Source of the DNA: Psilocybe azurescens
Taxonomy: Eukaryota; Basidiomycota; Agaricomycetes; Agaricales; Agrocybaceae
Direction: 5' to 3'
Assembly (NCBI GenBank): GCA_023853785.1
Contig: JAJIRX010000280.1
Span: forward strand, 1 to 50,577
Length of the DNA stretch: 50,577 bases
Part shown: positions 12,217-22,489 of the stretch, one piece after another
Position numbering within the stretch: position 1 is the first letter of the stretch
Layout: each line of letters begins with the position of its first letter
The notes under the pieces: generated by a model
What the model was told of the DNA's origin: nothing
Databases searched by the model: none
Seen by the model: the letters and a program-made list of their open reading frames with translations, nothing else
Made by a program: the position numbers and the translations under genes

Positions 12217-14055
12217 GCATTTTTGCCGTGCATGCTCCCCGAACACGTCCAGGTACTGCCTGTTGACTAATCTTAATGAGGTTTATCCCTGGACGAGCTG
12301 GTGCGATTATCATCCGAGTCGTACATCCATCTAAGTAAGTAACTGTGTTTTGTTGTTGTTGCGTTTGTGTGTTTCCGGTTGTATCAAAGCTCGAGATAAT
12401 GGACGTGCTTCATGGGCCAAAACTCGAGCTCTATGCTATATGTAATTACATATTTTAGTATCTTAGTTCTCATTCTCTGTCAGCGTATTCTCACGCACCC
12501 CCACGGACTGATACTCGTATATTATATAGTAGCTGGCTGTGAGTTCTGGTAGTTTCCGATTCCATTTTTGCCCTCTTGATCTACTATACAGTCGTGATAA
12601 TTACAGATCGTTCACCGCCTTCTTTGTATTCTTGTGTGCACAGAGTTGCAATGTTCATATGATGTTGATGTCGTTGCCACAATCTATTGCGGAACGTCGG
12701 TGTTCAGAAGATCACGGCGGACATGGGCAGCAGCACCCCTTTTGGATTGTGATTGCCTTGAGAGTCGGGATGTCAAGGATGGGGTATATCGAGGCGATAC
12801 CAAGTCACAGCGCCGAAAATTATTGTATATACTAGATGTGCGAAGGTATAATTTACCATTCAGTAGATATACCTATCACAGGAGGCTTATAGGTTTTGGA
12901 ATATTCCTAGTCTTGATCGATTGGGAGGGTTGATTTGAATTTAAAGTCAGAAGTATGGAATTGGTTATGAAAGCGCTGGTGTCGTCTAGACAAAATGATC
13001 TGAGAGAGCGGTGGACTCTAGGATATATCCATCACCAGGGAGGGTAGAATCTGGGATGATAGACAGCAGATCCAAACATAGCCGCTTGACCGTCGACCGT
13101 CACTCGGTACCCGACTGATAGCGTCCTATAGTAAGCAGACAAAAGGAAATTTGAAGCTATCCGTCAGTAGCGGAATTTTATGCTTCATGGTTCACCTAGC
13201 CAAGCTGTACTGTATATATTTAAATCAGTCTCTGTCGTCGAGGAAGCGGAAATTGTGAAAATAAACAAATGGATGTCAGTAGCTTTCCACAACTCGTTTC
13301 GTAAAAGAACTATGGAGATAAAATTGATACTTTATTAATATCTGATGGATGAGAGTCAGTGATAAAGCCTCTTTTAGTCGAAATTACTGAGTGAAATGCA
13401 ATAACAACGCAAAAAAGATGCTGAATGATCCACGAATGACCAGTAGCCGGTGTCCCAACGGTGCCGGCCTATATAATCCTCCCTTTGAAGCGCCATTTGA
13501 AAAATTTTGACTCAACAAAGCTCACGTGTTATCGCTTCTGTCTTTCGTTGAAGTGCATACATTCTCTTGATTTCTCAGCCAACTCCATACCCTTTGCAAG
13601 TCGTTATCTTGACTGTTCTAATACAGCTTCCTCCTCAATTACAGGGCGTATTATATCAGGAAGTAACGACGATCTTGTAATTCGTGCTAAAAAGTTCAAG
13701 ACTACGAGGCGAACAACCGATGTTCTGCAGGCCGGGTTCGTAGGCACTCAATGGTATTTCTCCTCTGATAGTCAACATACCTCGCATACTGAGCAGCTCT
13801 TGCGAACTACAAAAGATATATACTCGAAAGTGCTGCTCATAGAAGATCAAAACCTTCCTCGGGGCGTGGAAACAATAGGTCAAGATTGGCTATTCCCGTG
13901 AAGCCGCACCAGAAGAATGAACAGTGACGTGAGTTATGCTCGTACGGTCTTAGCGGTACAGTTTTGATTATCCCAGTCCATATACCCCCCGAGTTCGTCG
14001 ATCCCACTTTGGACTCGGTAATCGCCGTTTTGTCCTTTCCTCTAGCCTGTCAATA
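12217..14055. other. Stretch without a recognisable gene
   Basis: The ligase 3' untranslated region should occupy the first few hundred bases. The longest frame, 13461-13901 plus (146 codons), has no family resemblance, and its reverse strand is partly open too. No transposon ends or tandem repeats were noticed. Confidence 0.4.
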
Positions 14056-14440
14056 CTTCAGTATAGGATTCGACCTTGTCTATAAAATCCATAACATCTC
14101 TCTGCAGCTTGGTTCGACCATCGCTTATCAGTTCTAGGAGTTCACCAGACACAATGCTTCCATGCATGCTTCCTTTGCGCTTCAGATCTAACTATGGGTA
14201 TCTAGTCACTTTTTTGACGCGTTTTCCCATTCTCTGCTATGGTGTTGGATTCTTTGTCGTGTTATGCTTGGTTTACAGTCCGAGGAGACAAACCTAGCGA
14301 TGGTGTGTACAAAGATATTGTGATATAGCGATTCATATCCAAGTGCTCAAAATCTTCACTGCTCAACCCTATCGAATCCCTCTAGCTTCTACCTGACGAT
14401 GACAAGGTTTATTTCTGGACGCGGTGTGCTATAATTTTCT
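14056..14440 (+). pseudogene. Decayed partial copy of the DNA ligase 3' end
   Basis: Bases 14056-14165 align without gaps, at roughly two-thirds identity by eye, to the penultimate ligase exon region 11876-11985. Shared stretches include ATAAAAT, TCGACCATCGCTTATC versus TCGATCATCACTTATC, and TTCTAGGAG versus TTCCAGGAG. The Gln codon of the ligase motif has become a TAG stop. A second match, around AGGTTTATTTCTGGACG at 14410-14428, corresponds to the sequence just after the ligase stop codon (12280 region). The coding potential is gone. It sits 1.8 kb downstream of the parent in the same orientation, which suggests an old tandem duplication largely eroded. Confidence 0.6.
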
Positions 14441-15235
14441 CACCATCACTCTATTCTTGTTGTCAGTCATATCCAAACACGCACAATGTTTATCTCTTTG
14501 TCTGGTAGTTTGCTGGGCCGTCTTCTGCTCCTACTTTGGCGTACGTCCGGCAGATAAACAGTGCTTGAACGCGCTAGTTCTGGGACAACTTCTCTTCCGT
14601 ACGTTAGTACAATTGTATCCTCGAGATAGGACAACTTCGGTGCTAGTCGTATCGCCACGGCGGCGACTAAAACAGGGCAAAGTGCATTTCTCCGTTAGTC
14701 TTATTTGTCCCCGGAGCTTTCGTAAATTTGAACTATGGCTGCATGTTCGACTGTCGTCACGTACGACAAGTAGGAAGCTGCATGGACTGCTTTAGCCTAT
14801 TTTTCTCAGAGCTTCTGTGATTCTTGACTGCGGCCACTCTTCAAATTGGATCATATTGGGTGGTAGGAAATGCTTTCCGCTGGCTATCTGAATCGAATAA
14901 TCGGATGATATTGGGTTGATGGCACTTCCGTACTTACGAAGCTATACTTTTGATCACCTGTGATATCCAACGACTCCAAAATTGAAAGCATCTCATCTTT
15001 CATCGACTTCGGACTTCTAGCATTGTTCGATTCTTCCATGGAGCGCTGCTCTTCCGGCTCCACGTCCTAATTTCTAAAGACATACAAGCTCCTAGTCAGC
15101 ATTCAAGGCTCACTGCTATTCCGCGGGGTCAAAATGGAATTTGCATTGTAATTTCCCGATATAAGTTTGGTTCGTCCCTGCAGGTTTCACTTCAGTTATC
15201 GAATAAGTTCCTTTGCCGCAAGCGATCTCAAAACA
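14441..15235. other. Intergenic, presumed promoter of the secreted repeat-protein gene
   Basis: No gene recognised. The last 100-200 bases before 15236 should hold the promoter of the secreted Asn/Gly-rich protein gene. The start codon there is in a favourable context (A at -3 within CAAAACAATGCC). Confidence 0.35.
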
Positions 15236-16119
15236 ATGCCTTCTTTCATACTTACTACTGTCTTGCTCTCCTCCACTGTCTTTGTATTGTCCAGTCCGTT
15301 GCCTCAGTTTGGGAATACAAACTCTGGGAACGGTGCTGACAATACTGGAAACTCCATCGACGATCCTAATAATGGATACGAAAGCCCGCCCTTCTGGATC
15401 TGGGTGCCTCCACCCGTATCTGTCGCTCACCAGGGAGCAAATCTCGCAAGTGGAGGCCCCAGTATTGGCAACGACAACATTGGTTCTGGTCCTAATAGTG
15501 CCATAACGAACCCCCCTTCGAACAAGCGGGAGCCGACAACAGCGTCGACAACACGGCAAACAACGTCGGAAACTCCAACAACGGAGGCGAATGTCTTTCC
15601 AGTCGAGAACCTCAGTTCGGCAATGGTATCAACGGCTTGGTCAACTGCGGAAATGGAGGCAATAACAGCGGGAATGGCAATGGGGGCTCCAACAATGGCG
15701 ACGAGAACAGTAGCGGCCCAGCTATTGACCAAAATGGCGCCGACAATGTACCTGGCAGCAGCGATAATTCCAGTGCTGGTATAGAAACGGAGAACCCACC
15801 CATTGAACCATCGGACGCCAACAGTGGGGTTGAAAGTGGCAACATTAACTCTGGCACTAGCACAGAGAACCCGCCCAATGGCACCGAGGAGAACCCACCC
15901 AGCACTGACAACACCGGAAGCTCCACCTCCAACAGTGGAAGCGGATGTCTCTTCAGTCGAGAACCCCAGTTCGGAAACGGCGTCAACGGGGTGACTGACT
16001 GTGGAAACGGAGGCGATAACAGCGGGAATGGATCTGCGGGCTCTAACAGTGGCAATGAGAACACAAGCGTTGGACCTCCAGAAGACTCTGACATAGCTGA
16101 AGAAACTGATATGAATTAA
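15236..16119 (+). CDS. Secreted Asn/Gly/Ser-rich repeat protein
   Basis: I do not recognise a family. The first 19 or so residues (MPSFILTTVLLSSTVFVLSS) form a signal peptide, followed by PLPQFGN. The remainder is dominated by Asn, Gly, Ser, Asp and Pro, with few hydrophobic stretches, so it looks like an extended extracellular or cell-wall protein. A block of about 40 residues beginning C-L-S/F-S-R-E-P-Q-F-G-N-G and containing CGNGG(N/D)NSGNG occurs twice (DNA 15587-15715 and 15944-16072), and a degenerate QFGN...GNG motif follows the signal peptide. The reading frame changes at the C run 15511-15516: one extra C joins the signal-peptide half to the repeat half and leaves a single open frame to the TAA at 16117-16119, about 294 residues. 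No GPI signal is evident. No introns are needed. Confidence 0.65.
15587..16072 (+). repeat. Two-copy internal coding repeat
   Basis: A segment of about 129 bp at 15587-15715 recurs at 15944-16072, 357 bp downstream, in the same frame. Both copies carry CAGTCGAGAAC followed by a Cys-Gly-Asn-Gly-Gly coding stretch. Differences are mostly conservative, which suggests the repeat is maintained as protein. Confidence 0.7.
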
Positions 16120-16583
16120 ATACAGATCGGACGAGGGAATCAAGAGATACATGTTATCGAGAAGAAACAAAGTAAATAGGCTGTGTATAGGATGTTCGAT
16201 TCGATCCAAACTGAATATAATTTTGCTTGATTTGACTGACAGTTACAACTAACAAGTATTCTTTGAGGACTATGATATGTTAGTCTCTCTAGACAGACTT
16301 CGATATATGTGATGTACCCTACGGCTCACGATATATGAAGTCTGTTTTTTACCACGCCCTCCGAACCGCGTCAGGAAGTTGTTTTATAATCTTCGGACTT
16401 TGAAAATAGGGTCGCGCACTTTGCTTGAGAAGGAGAAGATTTGTAAAGACAATTTGGAGAGAGAAACTTTTAGAAGGTGTCAATCAACATTCATGCAAAT
16501 TTTTGAGAGATTTAAAACGGATGTGGAAGTGCTGGGCACCCATGCGTCCGGCTCAAGGCAAAGTCAAAGATTATGTAAGTGAC

Positions 16584-16741
16584 TAGGGCCTGTCATGGAT
16601 CGGCAAAAACCGGTTGATATCCGTGACTGTTTGTTAAATATAACCGTGGTTATATTTAACAAACCACAGTTAACCACGGTTTGCCGGTTCTGACAGAGCA
16701 TAATAAGTTATATTTGGGAATATATTAAAACTCCGACATCA
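16584..16741. repeat. Palindrome and possible left terminus of an hAT element
   Basis: Bases 16629-16645 and 16648-16664 are perfect 17 bp inverted copies separated by 2 bp, reading GTTTGTTAAATATAACC outward. They are flanked by looser inverted matches (CCGTGACTG / CACAGTTAACCACGG and CCGGTT / CCGG). The stretch lies just upstream of the hAT transposase remains, and TAGGGCCTG at 16585 resembles an hAT terminus. No matching right end or 8 bp duplication was found, so the terminus assignment is tentative; the palindrome itself is certain. Confidence 0.5.
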
Positions 16742-18770
16742 ATTGATGACAGCCCGTGGATTCATTGCCTCAGATAACAAGGCAAGCTCTGCCTTGTTAT
16801 CCCTTTCCTCCCGCCCCTTCATTATGGCACCAAGAGGCCGCAAACAGGCTGCAAACATCTTCCCAATCCAACCTGCACCACCTCAAACTCCTATCCGGTC
16901 TCTAGTCAGGTTTGCAGCTCCACCTTCACCTGGGGAGGAATTTGCAGATGTATCACCTGGCTCCAGTGATGAGGAGGTACAGTTGGGTCTGGGAATGTTC
17001 TCATTATCACATCACCCATTAAGTGACAACACAATGCACCAACCATCAATCATCAGTCAGATATGCAGGTTTGGAATATGTCAGATGCAGATATCATTGG
17101 TGCGCATAATATATTATTATTATTAGCTTGCTCTTAGAATTAAATTTTGTTAAGATGCTGTGGTATCTTCATGGCAATCAGATGTTTATGACCATTAAAA
17201 TGTTAGTTTACAATGGAACTACGATGACAAGGGCAACCCAGTGTCTTTGTCTTATGTCTTTACATGCAAAACCCATCCTGAGCATCATGGTACTGCATGT
17301 TCCCAGCTCTGAGCCAAAACTGGTGATGGTACTGCGAATTTGCAGAAGGATATCAACCTTTGCTTACAAAAGCAAGGGAAGGAAGCGTGTAAGGCCTACT
17401 ACATCAACAATTTCATACTCTGAGGCTGCCTATCGTGTTCTTATTGCCTTCCCGCATTGCATCAAGTGCCCAGCCTATCAATATGGTTATGGACAAATAT
17501 TACCAGCAGGAAGTTGAGATGCTTCATCCAGGTACCAAGCTTCCAAGCCCTAACACTGTTCAGCGGGACCTCCTTGAAATCTATACAAAAGTCTCAGTTT
17601 ATGTTTGCGATTATTTTATGGTGCAGCTTTTCTGAATCTTCAATTAGTGGTATGCTAATTATTATATAGAAATTAAATAGCACTATTTATCTTGTTCTTG
17701 ATGGATGGACTGCTCCTTTGGTCTCATCTTATCTGGGTTTGGTTATTATCTGGTATGAGGACGGTGTAATACATTGTGCAATTCTTGAGTTTATCCGGTA
17801 TGTCAGAATTATTTTGTGCTCCCTACAATTGAAGCTAGAATATTACTTGAAACAGGTTAACCAAGAAGCATGATGGCTGGTACTTGGATACAGTTGTAGC
17901 AGATTGTCTGAAATGGTTTGGTCTTGATAAAAATGTAAGTCAACATTAACTATAACCACATTAACAGTTGGGTGATCTTCTGATAGCTGCTTGGACTTTG
18001 CATAGACAATGCCAGCAACTGTAACAATCTTGCTGAAGTTTTACCTGAACTTCTCTCAGATTTCTGGGGCACAAATGCTTGTTTGCAGTGTTTGGCACAT
18101 ATTATTAATCTTGTTGCAAAGATAATTTAAAAATTGTGGTGCAAATAAAATTTTAAAGCCTATTATTCCAGATCTTTATCAAGGAAGACTGTCAAAGTCA
18201 CATCTGACTCAGGCGATGAAGTGGAACAGGTCTTGGAGGCAGGGGATGTTTCTGATACAGAAGATAGTGCTACTGTTGAGGAGGCCATGATCAATGCACA
18301 GGAGGCTGAAAATGATACTGGACAGATTGCTCATGATGATGCAGTTGTGAAAACACTTTGAGATGTTGCTATTTGGGAGGTGGCTGACAAAGGGGTTATT
18401 ATGACAGATGAAGAGGAACAGCAGGCACTTGAACTTTTTCCTGCAGTATATTTCTATTTTTTTTTGCTTGCAACACACTTTTCTAACTGTAGATTTCAAG
18501 ATTTCTGGACTTGCCCACTGCCTGCATGATGTTTCAGCCCTTAACAATAAATTTCAAGAACTTATTGACAAGGATTCCAAGCTTATAACTAATATGCAAG
18601 CACTTGTTCAATGGGTTCCAACACGTTGGAACTCTGATTTTGACTGTCGTTCTGCTCATTTGCAGTTCAAAAATATTATTCAATCTATGACAGGTGTTTC
18701 TGAGTACAAATTGAAGGCCTATTGTCTGGACAATGAGCAGTGGGACCTTGGAGAAGATGTCTAAAAGGTG
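16742..18770 (+). pseudogene. Decayed hAT-family transposase
   Basis: hAT transposases are RNase H-fold cut-and-paste enzymes. Recognisable pieces in order, across shifting frames: a basic Pro-rich N-terminus (MAPRGRKQAANIFP at 16825), the MLHPGTKLPSPNTV stretch (17520), VLDGWTAPLVSSYLG with the first catalytic Asp (17694), LDKNLLGLCIDNASNCNNLAE (second Asp, 18003), CLAHIINLVAKII (18090), an acidic linker, then VQWVPTRWNSD (18610). Stops and frameshifts separate them. The C-terminal hAT dimerisation domain (the SSVPSERVFS region) is absent: recognisable sequence stops near 18770 and LINE-like sequence begins at about 18840. This looks like truncation by LINE insertion or deletion. Short internal introns (around 17670 and 17820-17850) would be consistent with the fungal family. 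Confidence 0.75.
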
Positions 18771-18839
18771 TTAAAGCTGTAGTCAAGTTTCTCTGTAGTT
18801 TGTGCAATACTAATTGGACTGCCCAGCTTTTCAGCCACA

Positions 18840-20380
18840 TCTATGCCAAACTCCACTGCAAACCCGGAGAACTCAGCTGGTCACAGTGACACCATTGAAC
18901 ACCCCATAATGGACAAATCCAGTGACTTATATGCCAGCAAAGGGAAATGGTAACCCATGGCCAGACTGATCTCATACCCCACCATCCCCAAACTCCTTCA
19001 AGGACTTTCTCCCCCTCGCTCCTGCACCTGCTGAATCCACGTCCACTGATTCAAGCACCAAAAGGAACTGAGACTCACTTGATTCTACCAAAGGCCCACA
19101 GGCAACACAACCGGCAGGACACCCTGTGTCACCAAGGCATACAACCATGGTGGGCTACTGCTGGGAGTCCTCCAGAGAGGCCATGCCAAAGCTCTGTCTG
19201 AGAGTGTATGGGCTCAATATGCAGGAGGCTTTTTCTTGGTAGCACAGCCCAGGACCACAAAGCAGGCTCTGGAGCCTGGATGCATCTACTGTGAATGCCA
19301 CAAGGGCTTGCTCCAAGGTACATACCAGCCCATGGGTCAACGCAGACATCTGACCATATGCCAGCCCCCTCCCCCCAGAACTCTCCATGGATGAGTCAAT
19401 GGCCCTGTGTCTTGAGGATGCCCAAGTGCCTCCACAGGTCAATCCTGGTAAGAAATTAGCATGCTGCCCTCTGTCATCCCATTCTCACATGTACCCCCAG
19501 TAGCTGTTCCCCTCCTGCCTCTCCTGAGGCAGAAGAGCCTCCACAGCCTGGAGAAAACACAGATATGTGTAGCAGAAGTGAGGACAACAACTCTGAACCC
19601 AAGCAGTGTGCAGCTATGTGAGGTGCACCCCCCCCCCCAGACTCAACCAGTAGCACAAGCCCACTCTATGACTGTACTCCTCAACATGGTACCAGAACAG
19701 CATCCTCATCCCCTCTCCTGGTGGCTTTGGTGCTATTCAGGGCCTCTCCCCATGTGACAGCTGCCAGTACATTGCTCAGGCAAGTCTGGACTACTGGGAG
19801 ACTGTTGAGGGCCCCAAGAGCAAACACATTGTACACAAGGCTGTTCAGAAAGCCATTTGCACTGGCAACAGGGCCAAGAAACTCATCAAAAACCACCATG
19901 ACAACATCCCCCATATCCCTGGCACTCTGTTTGACCCCGTCTGGACCATTGCTGACAGCGTAAGAGTGGTTGCCAGGAGATTACTCTAGAAAGGGGGGTT
20001 AGTAAATCCACAGTCTTTGTCATCTATGCCAAGTCACTCACTAGGATCTCTGGTGAGCATGTGGAATGGGTCAAGCATATCAGTTCCCTTACCTTCCACA
20101 CCCAGAATAGTGACAGCAAACCCCAGCCACCCACAACATGTCTCATCTACTTTGCTGCTGACCACACTGAGAGCTTCTGCCAGCTGCCAAAGCTCCCTGG
20201 ATGGAACCCCACAAGGCCATTGTGTGCCCCAGTCATGGCAGCGCCGGAGTCTTTGGCCAATATATGACCACCTCCCCCAACACATAATGGTGGAAGATGC
20301 TCTGGCTTTGGAGGAGGAGGATTCTCTGGTGCTTGTATTTTCCCACCTCGCTTCCACCCCACCCCGCTAAGTCACCTGAA
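18840..20380 (+). mobile_element. Probable LINE ORF1 (gag-like) region, decayed
   Basis: This stretch is Pro-, Ser- and Thr-rich in all partial frames and shares strand, composition and CpG poverty with the LINE endonuclease/reverse transcriptase remains at 22490-24650. Local frames include an early MPNSTANPENSAGH start (18848) and a later KLIKNHHDNIPHIPGTLFDP stretch (19877). No zinc knuckle is intact. Assignment as ORF1 rests on position, 5' of the second ORF and interrupted by a Tc1 element, rather than on a clear domain match. It could instead be unrelated transposon debris. Confidence 0.4.
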
Positions 20381-20667
20381 AACCATCCTCTCCTGTCTTC
20401 TACTATGCTACCATTGCTATGTAGTCATATCCTATATACATACAACTCTGTAGTATGTATTGTGTAGATGATATCCAGCTATAGCTAATAGAAAAGAGAC
20501 TACCACCCCCCTCCCTCCTATCACGCCCCACTAAGTGTTCTGGCAGCTCTGAGTGGAATCATTTTTCTCATCCTAGCTGTATATGCAGCAACTCAGACAA
20601 AGTCCATCTGAGGAGGGAGAAAAATGAGATAGAATTGTAATGAAACCTAACTGCCCAGGCCCAAATA

Positions 20668-22275
20668 CAGTGACTCAAAAAACTGTCCAGATGTTTTTGA
20701 AATTGAACTTAAACCGACTATAATGACATGTAATCTTAATGAAATTATATCATTTAAAATGTACTAGAAAGCCTTAGATCACAGCTTTCAGGAAATATAA
20801 CATATGTTTGTATTTGTTTGGTTCATATATTATTATTAAATACTTTATAAAATTAACACATCTGGACAGTTTCTTTGTAGCCTGTTGGAATTAACACAAT
20901 AAGGTTTTTGTTATTGTAAACATGCAAAAAAATATCGAATGAATGAAAACATGTTGGAAGTATATAACAAAGACTCAAACTTTACATGCCCCCAAGTTTA
21001 TAGCCCATTATTCTCTGCTACACAGTCATGCATTCTCTTTCTATTAAATTATGCTCTAACGTCATCTTTATGCTCAAAAATGGTGGTTCTATTTGTAAAA
21101 CTGATGTCAAACTTGGTGTTTTGAAGTCAATTATTTGGGTGATATGTTTTGGGATAGAGTTATTGATCAAAAAAATCATACAGACCATTTTTCTAAGCTC
21201 ACTCCCCATGACCACTGCCACCTAGTTTGACTTGTCTCCACTGGAAAAGCTCATACTTCCACACAACTCTACTGCAAGCTTCTCAATATCACCAATACAT
21301 CTATCTCCATCCAAATCATTCAAAATTCCCTCAAAAAAGGGTCTTGTAGCACAATTCAAGCTCAAAAGCCATGCCTTCTTGAGAACTATAGGAAGGCCTG
21401 CTTGAAATTTGTCCAGAAGTATGAAAACTGAACAGAAAAAGACTGGAAACATGTTATGTTCACAGATGAGACCAAGATCAATTGAATTAGGTCAGATGGA
21501 AGGCAGTGGGTGAGGAAAAGCTGATTCTCCTCTCCAAACTCAGCATGTAGAAAACCATCAAATTTGGAGAAGGACATATGATGATTTGGAGTTGTATAAC
21601 AGCAAGTGGTGTTGGCTACATGTTCAGAATAGAAGGCAAGATGGATAGAGAATTCTACGTGAGCATTTTGGATGACTATGCCTTCCAAACTCTGGAGTAT
21701 TACAACTTTAATCAGGATGATTTCATCTTTCAGCAAGATAATGACCTCAAGCACACATCCAAAAAGGCTCAGAAACAGCTTAAAGACCATAAAACAGAGC
21801 TTTGGGACTGGCCAGTATAATACCTAGACCTCAATCCAATTAAAAATTTTTGGCATATTCTCAAAATGTGCTTTACAGAATACAAAATGCTCCAAAGGGT
21901 ATCCAGGAGTTGTAAGCCAGAATACTGGAGGAGTGGGAGAAAATACCAAAGGAAGACTATGTGAAATTGATCAATAGTATGTCTAAAAGAGTTTTAGATG
22001 TTTTGAAGGCAAAGTGGGGTCACACAAAGTACTAGTTTATATAGATACCCATATTCCAACAGGCCACAAAGAAACTGTCCAGATGTGTTATTTTATAAAG
22101 TACTTAATAATAATAGATCAACCAAACAAATACAAAAATATGTTATATTTCCTGAAAGCTGTGATCTAGGGCTCTCTAGTACAATTTTAAATCATGTAAT
22201 TTCATGAGGATTACATGGTGTTATAGTCAATTTAGGATCAATTTCAAAACATCCAGACAGTTTTTTGAGTCACTG
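20668..22275 (+). mobile_element. Tc1-type DNA transposon with long terminal inverted repeats
   Basis: The element starts CAGTGACTCAAAAAACTGTC at 20668 and ends with the matching inverted sequence at 22275. A TA dinucleotide borders each side (20666-20667 and 22276-22277), the target duplication of the Tc1/mariner superfamily. The inverted repeats run about 223 bp (20668-20891 and 22053-22275) with scattered mismatches. An ACTGTCCAGATG motif is present at both the outer and inner edge of each repeat, as in IR-DR-type Tc1 elements that have two transposase-binding sites per end. It carries a dead transposase. It sits between a probable LINE ORF1 and the LINE ORF2, so it most likely inserted into the LINE. 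Confidence 0.9.
21240..21990 (+). pseudogene. Tc1-type DDE transposase, inactivated
   Basis: Recognisable Tc1 transposase features: EKDWKHVMFTDETK with the first catalytic Asp (about 21435-21475), MMIWSCITASGVGYMFRIEG (21578), DYAFQTLEYYNFNQDDFIFQ followed by QDND with the second Asp (21672-21745), KHTSKKAQ, then a WPV...YLDLNPIKNFWHILK stretch (21812-21868). The third catalytic Glu of the usual NPIE is Lys here (GAA to AAA). Stops interrupt the frame at positions where family members carry Trp or Arg (TGA at 21432, 21484 and 21522) and a TAA replaces a codon just before YLDLNP. The N-terminal helix-turn-helix part is barely recognisable. All this fits C-to-T/G-to-A decay and loss of activity. 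Confidence 0.82.
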
Positions 22276-22489
22276 TATACTGACCATGCTCTGAAAAATG
22301 TATGGGACAGAAAAGCCTGAGGCTCCACAAGGGAAACCCCAACCAACGGCAAGCTAGCCATGCTGCAGCCCAGCTTAAGCCCTAGCCAGAGAGAGACCTT
22401 AAGTAGATGGGGTAAGACTTACCATGGTAATCAGGGAAATACAATTCTTGGCATGCTGATGATTACTAGACATAGCTAAAGTAGTAGTA

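Noticed and set aside
15427..16209. Long minus-strand open frame (260 codons) opposite the secreted-protein gene
   Set aside because: It is the antisense of the Asn/Gly repeat tract, where stop codons are rare on both strands; the plus strand has the signal peptide and repeated protein block.
17128..18548. Separate small genes in the hAT region
   Set aside because: The pieces line up in order with a single hAT transposase; separate open frames arise from stops and indels.
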